Shown here: one piece after another, positions 7,646-13,866 of the stretch
Numbering within the stretch: position 1 is the first letter of the stretch
Layout of the letters: each line of letters begins with the position of its first letter
Source of the DNA: JBFGFG01 sp041627475
Lineage (GTDB): Bacteria; Actinomycetota; Nitriliruptoria; Nitriliruptorales; Nitriliruptoraceae
Reading direction: 5' to 3'
DNA: 17,565 nucleotides
Assembly: GCA_041627475.1 (NCBI GenBank)
Contig: JBFKQZ010000034.1
Location: 1 to 17,565, forward strand
Notes under the pieces: model-generated
Database searches by the model: none
Told to the model about the DNA's origin: nothing
The model's input: only the letters and a program-made list of their open reading frames with translations
Program-made: the position numbers and the translations under genes

Positions 7646-8247
7646 ACCGGCGGGTCCGGGTCGTACTGGACGGCCCGGCGGACGGCGCGGGCCTGCTCGG
7701 TCCCGGCCAGCCGCTCGACGAGGTGGAGGGCCATGTCGATCCCGGCCGAGACGCCCGCGGCGGTGATGATGTCGCCGTCGTCGACCCACCGGACGTCGCG
7801 GCGGACCTCGCACGAGCCGTCGAGGCCCTGCAGCTCTTGCAGTGCCCCGTGGTGGGTGGTCGCAGGACGGTGCTCGAGCAGGCCCGCAGCAGCGAGCAGC
7901 AGCGACCCGGTGCAGACGCTGGCCAGCAGCGCACCGTCCTCGTGCAGGGCCCGCAGCCGCGCGAGCAGCGCGGCGTCCTCGACCAGGGCGCGGGTGCCGC
8001 GACCGCCGGGGACGACGACCACGTCGGGCGCCGTCTCGAGCTCGTCCCAGGTCTGGTCGACCAGCACGCGCGCCCCCTTGGCGCACGTCACCGGGCCGAC
8101 CGTGTCGGCGTACAGGCCGACGTGCACCTGCGGTCCCCTGCCGCGTCGAGCCAGGGCCGCCCACATGGTCAGGATCTCCCAGGGACCGGCCCAGTCGAGC
8201 TCCTCGACCCCGTCGAACAGCAGGATCGCGATGCGCAGGTCGGTCAT
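7642..8247 (-). CDS. DJ-1/PfpI-family protein, isonitrile hydratase-like
   Basis: The protein has 201 aa. The ATG at 8247 overlaps the preceding gene's stop as ATGA and its own stop overlaps the HAD start as GTGA. The nucleophile elbow is VCTGSLLLAAAGLL with Cys112. An acidic residue (Asp18) sits in LDWAGPWEIL, PGGRGTRAL lies at about 80-88, and ATTHHGA follows the elbow. The tail (GVSAGIDMALHLVERL and QYDPDPP) matches the isonitrile hydratase/transcription-factor branch of DJ-1 proteins. No AraC DNA-binding domain is attached, which favours the enzyme branch. Isonitrile hydratases convert R-NC to N-formamides (family knowledge). Other members are chaperones or glyoxalase-like enzymes, so the reaction here is inferred. 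Confidence 0.8.
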   Translation of the reverse strand: MTDLRIAILLFDGVEELDWAGPWEILTMWAALARRGRGPQVHVGLYADTVGPVTCAKGARVLVDQTWDELETAPDVVVVPGGRGTRALVEDAALLARLRALHEDGALLASVCTGSLLLAAAGLLEHRPATTHHGALQELQGLDGSCEVRRDVRWVDDGDIITAAGVSAGIDMALHLVERLAGTEQARAVRRAVQYDPDPPV

Positions 8248-9140
8248 CCCGCTGCCTCGGCGACGTCGGTGCGCAGGCCGTTGTCCAACGCGAACCGGTG
8301 GATCGACCGGGCGAGGTGGGTCGGCGCCTCGAGCTGGAGGTGGTGTCCGGCTCCGGGGAGGACCTCGAGATCGACGCCGAGGTCTCGCGCGACGCCGCGA
8401 CCGAGCCGCAGCGGGAAGACCGGGTCGCGCTCCCCCCAGACCACCGTCGCGGGCACGCGCAGGGCGTTGGGGCGCTCCGGGTCGCGCAGGAGGGCGACGC
8501 TGCGCCGGGCACGGCGGACCAGCCACTCGCCGATCGCCCCGCGCGACAGGGTGCGGTAGTACTGCAGCCAGCCCGCCGGGTCGGCCGTGACGGCCGTCGT
8601 CGCCGCGTCGATCGCTGCCTGGTCGACGGCACCACGGGTCCGGGTCTGCAGCCGCAGCGCCGTCGCGACCAGTGGCCGCGGCAGCGCCCGGAAGGCGAGC
8701 TCCGGCACGACGGGCAGGTTGGCCAGCGCGATGTGCCAGGCGTGGCGCAGGTCGAGGTGGCGGTACGGCGCCGCAGCCATCACGACACCGCTGACGCGGC
8801 CCGGGTGACGGAAGGCGGTCGCGAGCGCGACCGCACCACCCCAGTCGTGACCGACCAGCAGGGCCTTGCGGACGTGGAGGTTGCGGATCAGCTGGCTGAT
8901 CTCGTCGCCGAGCGTCTGCGGGTCGTAGTCCTCGTCGGCGGCGCGCGTCCGACCGATGCCCTTGACGTCCGGCGCGACGACGCGCCAGCCGGCGTCGACG
9001 AGCAGTTCGGCGACCGCGTCCCAGCTGCCCCCGTCCAGCGGGAACCCGTGGAGCAGCATGACGACGTCGTCACCACGACCGGCCTCGCGGACCCAGAACC
9101 GGGTCGCCCCGCCGGGCACGTAGCCCTCGCGCCAGTGCAT
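8244..9140 (-). CDS. Alpha/beta hydrolase, epoxide hydrolase/haloalkane dehalogenase-like
   Basis: The protein has 298 aa. The ATG start shares one base with the kinase stop (TGATG) and its stop overlaps the next gene (ATGA). The oxyanion motif is LLHGFP (30-34). The nucleophile elbow GHDWGG has Asp99 in place of Ser, the hallmark of soluble epoxide hydrolases, haloalkane and fluoroacetate dehalogenases. Asp239 (WGERDP) is the likely acid, and His266 in GAGHHLQLEAP the catalytic base. A helical cap (about 127-215) contains a YYR motif at 194-196 that could supply the ring-opening Tyr of epoxide hydrolases. No signal peptide is present. Epoxide hydrolase is somewhat favoured, but the substrate is unknown. 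Confidence 0.88.
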   Translation of the reverse strand: MHWREGYVPGGATRFWVREAGRGDDVVMLLHGFPLDGGSWDAVAELLVDAGWRVVAPDVKGIGRTRAADEDYDPQTLGDEISQLIRNLHVRKALLVGHDWGGAVALATAFRHPGRVSGVVMAAAPYRHLDLRHAWHIALANLPVVPELAFRALPRPLVATALRLQTRTRGAVDQAAIDAATTAVTADPAGWLQYYRTLSRGAIGEWLVRRARRSVALLRDPERPNALRVPATVVWGERDPVFPLRLGRGVARDLGVDLEVLPGAGHHLQLEAPTHLARSIHRFALDNGLRTDVAEAAG

Positions 9141-10789
9141 CAGCCCTCGTCGCTCGTCGTCGCGCCGGAGGCTACCGACGCCGGTTCCTCGTCCAACGCC
9201 TCGGCGGCGGGCAGCCGCACCTCGAAGCGCGCGCCTGCGGCCCCCTCGACCAGGGTCACGGTGCCGCCCATCCGCTCGCACAGCTGCCGCACGACGGCCA
9301 GGCCGAGCCCCATCCCCTGCGAGCGCCGGGTGTCGCCGTGGTCGGCCTGCTCGAACGCCGCGAAGATCCGCGGCGCGACGTCCGCCGGGACGCCCTCGCC
9401 CTCGTCCTCGACGCACAGCACGACCTCGTCGCCGTCGCGTCGGCCCGACACCGTCACCGGTGCCCGCCCGTACTTGTCGGCGTTGGACAGCAGCGCGTCC
9501 ACGACCCTGACGAGGTGGGCCGGGTCCACCTCTGCGAGCAGCCCGTCGGGGACGTCGACGTGCAACGGGTTGATGTGCTGGTGCTGGACGGCCACGGCGG
9601 CCACGAGCACCTCGAGGTCCACGGCCTCGGGCTCGATCGTGAGCTCTCCGGCCTGCAGGCGCGCCGTGGTCAGCACGTTGTCCATCAGCGAGTGGAGGCG
9701 TCGTGCATGGCGGTCGATGCGCTCGAGGAACCGTTGGGTGTGCTCGGGGACCTCGCCGGCCCGCCCCGTGGCCGCGGTCTCGGCGAAGCCCCGGATCACC
9801 GTGATCGGGGTGCGGAACTCGTGGGTGACGACGGCCAGGAACTCGTCCTTGGCGTGCAGCGCTCGGGCCAGGTCCTCGTTCGCCGCGACGAGCTCGGCCG
9901 TCCGCGCCTCCACCTCGGCCAGGGCGTGCTCCTCACGACGCTGGAGGACGTGGACGAGCAGCGCGACGAGCAGCGTGATGGCCCCGAGCCCGAGGAACGT
10001 GAGCAGCGGCGCGAAGCGCTCGGACGTCGAGACGAAGCCGGTGGCAGCCGTGACCTCGACGTCCCACACCTGCCCCAGCGGCTCGATGCGCCGCATGGCG
10101 ACGAGCCCGTCGTCGGTGCCCATGTCCGGGACGAGCTGGCCGATCTCGCGCGGCCCGTCCCCGGTGTCGACGTCGACCAGCCGGACGCCGACGTCGCCGA
10201 CCTCCCGTGTCAGCGCCGCCAGGAGGTCCTCGCCCCGCAGCACGAGGTCGGTCACGCCGCCCACGGTGCCGTCGTCGGCGTACCACGGTGCGTACACCAC
10301 GAGGCCGGTCTGGTCACCGGGCTCCTGCACCAGCGTCAGCGCCTCCGACAGCGACACCTGCTCCTGGTCGAGCGCCCGCGCGGCAGCCGGCGCCGCGAGG
10401 GGCACGTCGAGCACGTCGAGCCCGAGTGCGGCCTCGTTCGGCGCCACCGGTGCGACGAGGTCGATGACCAGCTGTCGGTCCTCGCCGACGCCGCGCAGCG
10501 TCGTCGACGCGACGGAGAACACCGATGCGAGGTCCTCGGCGATGCCCAGTCGGTCCACCCGCACGACCCACTCGTCGAGTGTGGGGTCGTCGGCTCGCAG
10601 GGCCGCGGCCGCCCGCGAGGCGCTGCGGTACCGCTCGAGCTCCAGGGCCACGACCGCGGCGACCCGGTCCGCCCGCTCGTCGAGCCGCTCCTGCACGTCG
10701 TTGCCCGTGTCCCACCACGACACCCACGTCCCGAGCAGGGTCACCACCAGGCCGATGGCGAGCACCCCGATCGTGCGGCCGTGGATCAC
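9140..10789 (-). CDS. CHASE-domain membrane sensor histidine kinase, no adjacent response regulator
   Basis: The protein has 549 aa. I place the start at the GTG at 10789, which overlaps the glutamine synthetase stop as GTGA; the upstream ATG at 10849 would add 20 residues antagonistic to a membrane signal. TM1 is about 5-24. The extracytoplasmic region (about 45-255) looks like a CHASE domain: NEAALGLDVLDVP, then VSLSEALTLVQE, then GLVVYAPWY and a closing LVLRGEDLL. TM2 is about 260-282, followed by a coiled linker. His323 lies in VVTHEFRTPITVIRG. Asn436 (LLSNADKYG), DEGEGV and GMGLGL form the ATPase. CHASE domains bind small extracellular ligands such as adenine-type cytokinins or peptides. 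No regulator gene adjoins it, so its partner is unknown. Confidence 0.88.
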   Translation of the reverse strand: MIHGRTIGVLAIGLVVTLLGTWVSWWDTGNDVQERLDERADRVAAVVALELERYRSASRAAAALRADDPTLDEWVVRVDRLGIAEDLASVFSVASTTLRGVGEDRQLVIDLVAPVAPNEAALGLDVLDVPLAAPAAARALDQEQVSLSEALTLVQEPGDQTGLVVYAPWYADDGTVGGVTDLVLRGEDLLAALTREVGDVGVRLVDVDTGDGPREIGQLVPDMGTDDGLVAMRRIEPLGQVWDVEVTAATGFVSTSERFAPLLTFLGLGAITLLVALLVHVLQRREEHALAEVEARTAELVAANEDLARALHAKDEFLAVVTHEFRTPITVIRGFAETAATGRAGEVPEHTQRFLERIDRHARRLHSLMDNVLTTARLQAGELTIEPEAVDLEVLVAAVAVQHQHINPLHVDVPDGLLAEVDPAHLVRVVDALLSNADKYGRAPVTVSGRRDGDEVVLCVEDEGEGVPADVAPRIFAAFEQADHGDTRRSQGMGLGLAVVRQLCERMGGTVTLVEGAAGARFEVRLPAAEALDEEPASVASGATTSDEG

Positions 10790-12111
10790 AGCAGCGGGAG
10801 GTAGCGGTCGAGCTCGAACCTGGTCACGTGGTCGGTGTACGCGGACCACTCACGACGCTTGTTGGCGATGAAGTAGCGGAACAGGTGCTCACCGAGGACG
10901 TCGGCGACGAGGTCGCTCTGCTCCATGTGGCGCAGGGCGTCACCGAGGTCGCGCGGCAGGGACCGGATGTCCGCGGCCGCGGCCTCCTCGTCGGACAGCT
11001 CGTAGACGTTGTCGTTGGTCTCGTCCGGCAGCTCGTACTCGCCCTCGATCCCGGCGAGACCGGCGGCGACGAGCACGGCGAAGCACAGGTAGGGGTTCGT
11101 CGCGGGGTCGGGTGCCCGGTACTCGATCCGACCGGGCCCCGAGCGGCCGGCAGCGGCCGGCACGCGGATGAGGGCGGACCGGTTCTGCGTCCCCCAGCCG
11201 ATGTGGGTCGGCGCCTCGAACCCGGGGACGAGGCGCTTGTAGGAGTTCACCCACTGGTTGGTGATCGCGGTCAGCTCCGGTGCGTGGCGGAGGAGGCCGG
11301 CGACGAAGTGCTTCGCGGTCCCCGACAACCCGTCGGAGTCGTGCTCGTCGACGAAAGCGTTCTCGTCCTCGTGGAAGAGGCTGAGGTAGAGGTGCATCGC
11401 GTTGCCCCACTGCCCCTCGATCGGCTTGGGCATGAAGGAGGCGTACACGCCGCGTGACAGCGCGACCTCCTTCACGACGAGCCGGAAGGTCATGAGGTTG
11501 TCCGCCATCGTCAGGGCGTCGGTCGCCCGCAGGTCGATCTCGTGCTGGCTGGGTGCGACCTCGTGGTGGCTGTACTCGACGCTGATGCCGGTCCGCTCGA
11601 GCAGGTCGATCGCCTGGCGGCGGAAGTCCTGTTGGACGTCCAGCGGGGTCATGTCGAAGTACGACCCCTCGTCCAGCGGCGTCGGGTCCTTCGGGCCCGC
11701 GAAGAGGAAGAACTCCATCTCGGGCTTGACCTCGACCTGGAAGCCGAGCTCGGCCGCTCGATCGAGCTGCCGACGGAGCACCTGGCGGGGGTCCGCGGCG
11801 AAGGGCTCCCCGTCCGGCGTGACGATGTCGCAGAACATCCGCGCGACGCCGCGGCCCTCCTGCGGGCGCCACGGCAGGACCTGGAACGTCGCGGCGTCGG
11901 GCCGCGCCACCATGTCCGCCTCGTGGACGCGGGCGAAGCCGTCGATCGCCGATCCGTCGAAGGTGACGCCGGCCTCGAACGCCGACTCCAGCTCGGCCGC
12001 CGTGATCGCCACCGACTTGAGGAACCCGAGGACGTCGGTGAACCACAGACGGATGAACCGGATGTCGCGCTCCTCGACCGTCCTGAGCACGTACTCCTGC
12101 TGCTTGTCCAC
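10786..12111 (-). CDS. glnA2: Type I glutamine synthetase, GlnA2-like (alpha subtype)
   Basis: The protein has 441 aa. The GTG at 12111 is chosen because AGGAG lies five bases upstream (12117-12121) and the protein then begins with the GlnA2-like MDKQQEYVLRTVEERDIRF. Metal ligands are visible: Glu131 and Glu133 (EMEFFLF), Glu184 (HHE), Glu191 (QHEIDLR), His240 and Glu330 (RIEYR). The ammonium-site residues Asp52 (FDGSA) and Glu299 (VPGFEAP) are kept. It lacks the inserts of GSI-beta enzymes, which argues against adenylylation control. The loop before His240 is unusual (QWGNAMHLY where relatives have GS-A/G-MHTH). The usual reaction is glutamate + NH3 + ATP to glutamine. Streptomyces GlnA2 and GlnA3 have been linked to gamma-glutamylation of polyamines, so an amine substrate is a real alternative. 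The gene heads a coupled operon. Confidence 0.92.
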   Translation of the reverse strand: MDKQQEYVLRTVEERDIRFIRLWFTDVLGFLKSVAITAAELESAFEAGVTFDGSAIDGFARVHEADMVARPDAATFQVLPWRPQEGRGVARMFCDIVTPDGEPFAADPRQVLRRQLDRAAELGFQVEVKPEMEFFLFAGPKDPTPLDEGSYFDMTPLDVQQDFRRQAIDLLERTGISVEYSHHEVAPSQHEIDLRATDALTMADNLMTFRLVVKEVALSRGVYASFMPKPIEGQWGNAMHLYLSLFHEDENAFVDEHDSDGLSGTAKHFVAGLLRHAPELTAITNQWVNSYKRLVPGFEAPTHIGWGTQNRSALIRVPAAAGRSGPGRIEYRAPDPATNPYLCFAVLVAAGLAGIEGEYELPDETNDNVYELSDEEAAAADIRSLPRDLGDALRHMEQSDLVADVLGEHLFRYFIANKRREWSAYTDHVTRFELDRYLPLL

Positions 12112-12116
12112 CGTTG

Positions 12117-12121
12117 CTCCT
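12117..12121 (-). promoter_or_regulatory. Ribosome binding site of the glutamine synthetase
   Basis: AGGAG on the minus strand, five bases before the GTG at 12111. It decides this start over an upstream extension that would lengthen the protein by 63 non-homologous residues. Confidence 0.75.
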
Positions 12122-12190
12122 GGGTTCCCGTCCCGGATCGGGGCGACGAGCCTACGTGCCGTCCGGGGATCCCACCGGCTCGAACGCCGA

Positions 12191-12222
12191 CGCCCGCCCC
12201 GGGCGGGAGACCGGGGCGGGCG
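12191..12222 (-). terminator. Strong 12-bp GC hairpin between amt and glutamine synthetase
   Basis: Arms 12191-12202 and 12211-12222 are perfectly complementary over 12 bp (CGCCCGCCCCGG and its reverse complement) with an eight-base loop. It lies 75 bases after the amt stop and 80 bases before the glutamine synthetase start on the minus strand. No U-tract follows. It may end the amt message, or act as an attenuator or processing barrier that sets the amt to glutamine synthetase ratio. Confidence 0.6.
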
Positions 12223-12233
12223 GCGGGTCGGTA

Positions 12234-12251
12234 CGTGGGCGAGCGCCCACG
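12234..12251 (-). other. Second inverted repeat in the amt-glutamine synthetase gap
   Basis: Perfect 7-bp arms (12234-12240 CGTGGGC and 12245-12251 GCCCACG) enclose a GAGC loop. Together with the hairpin at 12191-12222 it makes a tandem structure in a 185-base gap. It may belong to the terminator or be an independent regulatory element. Confidence 0.45.
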
Positions 12252-12282
12252 GGTTGTGCGGAGGCCGGCGACCGACGACGCC

Positions 12283-12298
12283 GACCTCCGCGGAGGTC
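12283..12298. other. 16-bp perfect palindrome overlapping the amt stop codon
   Basis: GACCTCCGCGGAGGTC is fully self-complementary and overlaps the amt TGA. It has no loop, so it could be a dimer-protein operator rather than a hairpin. It may equally be a chance GC palindrome. Confidence 0.35.
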
Positions 12299-13652
12299 AC
12301 TCCGTCGCTGGGCGAGCCACGGGCGTGACCTGGCTGCTGGCGGCGGTGCCGGCGAACGGCGCGCTGCCGGCGAGACCGGCGGTCGGGTAGGCCTCCAGCC
12401 CGTGCTCTGCGACGTCGAGGCCGCCGATCTCCTCCTCCTCGGAGACACGGAGCATGCCGATCGACTTGAGGATGAAGAACAGTGCGCCCGAGGTCACGGC
12501 GACGAAGCCCGCGACGGACAGGACGCCGATCGCCTGCACACCGATGGTGATGCCGGCGTCAGCAGCGCCCGGGTAGAACGGGACGGCGAGCGTGCCGATG
12601 ATGCCGCACACGCCGTGGACCGAGATGGCACCGACCGGGTCGTCGACCTTGATGGCGTCGAAGCCCTTGACGGCGAACACCACGACCGCACCGCAGATGA
12701 GCCCGACCAGCAGCGCTGCGGGGCCCGAGGCGAAGTCCGGACCGGCGGTGATGCCGACCAGGCCCGCGAGTGCACCGTTGCCGGCCATCGTCGGGTCGAA
12801 CTTGCCGTTGACGGCCCAGATGACGGCACCGGCGGCGAGCGCGCCCGCACCGGCCGCGATGTTGGTGGTCAGCAGGATGTTGCCGATGGCCGAGGCCTGG
12901 CCCGTGGCGCCGAGGGTGGAGCCACCGTTGAAGCCGAACCAGCCGAACCAGAGGATGAACACGCCGAAGATCATGAACGGGACGTTGTGACCCGGGATGG
13001 CGCGCGGCTTGCCGTCCTTGCCGTACTTGCCGATGCGCGGGCCGAGGATCGCGGCACCCATCAGGGCTGCCACACCACCGGTCATGTGCACCAGCGTCGA
13101 GCCGGCGAAGTCGTAGAAGCCGAGGTCGCCCAGCCAGCCCTCACCGCTCCACTGCCAGTGGGTGACGATGGGGTAGATGAACGCCGTGATGGCCACCGAC
13201 ATCAGGAGGTAGCCGGGGAACTTCATGCGTTCCGCGACCGCACCCGAGACGATCGTGGCGGCCGTGGCGGCGAAGACCATCTGGAAGACGAACTGCGTGC
13301 CGTCACCGAGCCCGGTGCCGTACGCGCCGTCGAACCAGCCGGTCGTGCCGAAGAAGCCACCGGAGGTCGCGCCGTACGCCAGCGCTGCACCGATCGCCCA
13401 GTAGAAGACGGCACCGATCGACATGTCGGCGATGTTCTTGGCGATGATGTTGGCGGCGTTCTTGGCGCGGACGAGGCCGGCCTCGACCAGCGAGAAGCCC
13501 AGCTGCATCAGGAACACGAAGGCGGCCGCTGCGGCGACCCAGATCACGTCGATGTCAGCGGACAGGCTCTCGACGGTGGCCGCCGACGCCGGGCTGGCCG
13601 ACAGCAACCACATGGCTGCGCCAGCTCCTAGGACGGTTCTTGTGCGATGCAC
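12297..13652 (-). CDS. amt: Ammonium transporter (Amt/MEP/Rh family)
   Basis: The protein has 451 aa. I place the start at the GTG at 13652, because AAGGAG (13658-13663) lies five bases before it. The in-frame GTG six bases earlier (13658) overlaps that ribosome site. A cleavable signal (residues about 1-25, ending ASPASA) precedes the 11-helix core, as in many bacterial Amt proteins. Diagnostic motifs include LMQLGFSLVEAGLVRAKN, DFAGSTLVHMTGGVAAL with the first channel histidine (His189), and VGAISVHGVCGIIG with the second (His346). The conserved cytoplasmic tail motif is EEEIGGLDVAEHG. The tail then runs on for about 30 residues of Ala/Pro/Thr. It conducts ammonium across the inner membrane. 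A PII gene (glnK), usually next to amt, is absent; glutamine synthetase follows instead. Confidence 0.95.
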   Translation of the reverse strand: MHRTRTVLGAGAAMWLLSASPASAATVESLSADIDVIWVAAAAAFVFLMQLGFSLVEAGLVRAKNAANIIAKNIADMSIGAVFYWAIGAALAYGATSGGFFGTTGWFDGAYGTGLGDGTQFVFQMVFAATAATIVSGAVAERMKFPGYLLMSVAITAFIYPIVTHWQWSGEGWLGDLGFYDFAGSTLVHMTGGVAALMGAAILGPRIGKYGKDGKPRAIPGHNVPFMIFGVFILWFGWFGFNGGSTLGATGQASAIGNILLTTNIAAGAGALAAGAVIWAVNGKFDPTMAGNGALAGLVGITAGPDFASGPAALLVGLICGAVVVFAVKGFDAIKVDDPVGAISVHGVCGIIGTLAVPFYPGAADAGITIGVQAIGVLSVAGFVAVTSGALFFILKSIGMLRVSEEEEIGGLDVAEHGLEAYPTAGLAGSAPFAGTAASSQVTPVARPATE

Positions 13653-13657
13653 GTTCA

Positions 13658-13663
13658 CTCCTT
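13658..13663 (-). promoter_or_regulatory. Ribosome binding site of amt, deciding the start
   Basis: AAGGAG on the minus strand. It is five bases from the GTG at 13652 but overlaps the alternative GTG at 13658, so the shorter protein is favoured. Confidence 0.75.
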
Positions 13664-13866
13664 GACTTGTTGTCGGTTCAGGCCGGTCGGACCTCTCCCC
13701 TGCTTGTGCCCGGGTCGTCCAGCCGGGGCGGACGCTACGAATGGGCCGTTTCCCTCCCGTGTGCCGGCTGTGTCATCCCGGTCAACCGATGTGACAGTCG
13801 TGTTACGGCTGGCGGCCGGCCCGCCCCGTGTGGCACCGTCGCCACCCACCGTCCAGAGGTCCCCAC
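13664..13866. promoter_or_regulatory. Divergent control region between amt and nadE
   Basis: The gap of about 200 bases separates two divergent genes and must hold both promoters. On the minus strand a TAGCGT (13732-13737) is a possible -10 for amt with no good -35. TTGACC (13780-13785) is a possible -35 for a more distant start. A 5-bp inverted repeat (13830-13834 and 13841-13845) lies in the nadE leader. No classical sigma-70 promoter stands out, which would suit activator-dependent expression. Actual start sites cannot be fixed from sequence. Confidence 0.5.
13791..13806. promoter_or_regulatory. GlnR-like binding box
   Basis: GTGAC-n6-GTTAC on the + strand reads as GTAAC-n6-GTCAC on the other. 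This fits the actinobacterial GlnR consensus, gTnAc-n6-GaAAc, and its minimal form AC-n9-AC. It sits about 140 bases upstream of the amt start and 60 bases upstream of the nadE start. GlnR activates or represses amt and glutamine synthetase genes in Streptomyces and mycobacteria. The match is to sequence and location only; no glnR gene is in this window. Confidence 0.5.

Noticed and set aside
10790..10849. Start of the CHASE kinase at the ATG at 10849
   Set aside because: It would add 20 Arg/Pro-rich residues encoded within the glutamine synthetase gene; the GTG at 10789 gives a normal N-terminal membrane helix and the same GTGA overlap seen elsewhere.
7842..10871. A very long + strand open frame (1009 codons) antisense to the kinase, hydrolase and DJ-1 genes
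   Set aside because: It is Arg/Ser/Pro-rich low-complexity translation with no recognisable domain, and lies opposite three clear genes. Long antisense frames are expected at this GC content.
10990..11010. Tyr370 of the glutamine synthetase as an adenylylation site
   Set aside because: A Tyr occurs at roughly the position of Tyr397 of enteric GS (DNVYEL), but Bacillus-type enzymes have one too without modification, and the GSI-beta insert is absent.
12283..12298. The 16-bp palindrome as the main amt terminator
   Set aside because: It overlaps the stop codon and has no loop, so it cannot form a stable hairpin without losing several pairs; the 12-bp hairpin at 12191-12222 is a better candidate.
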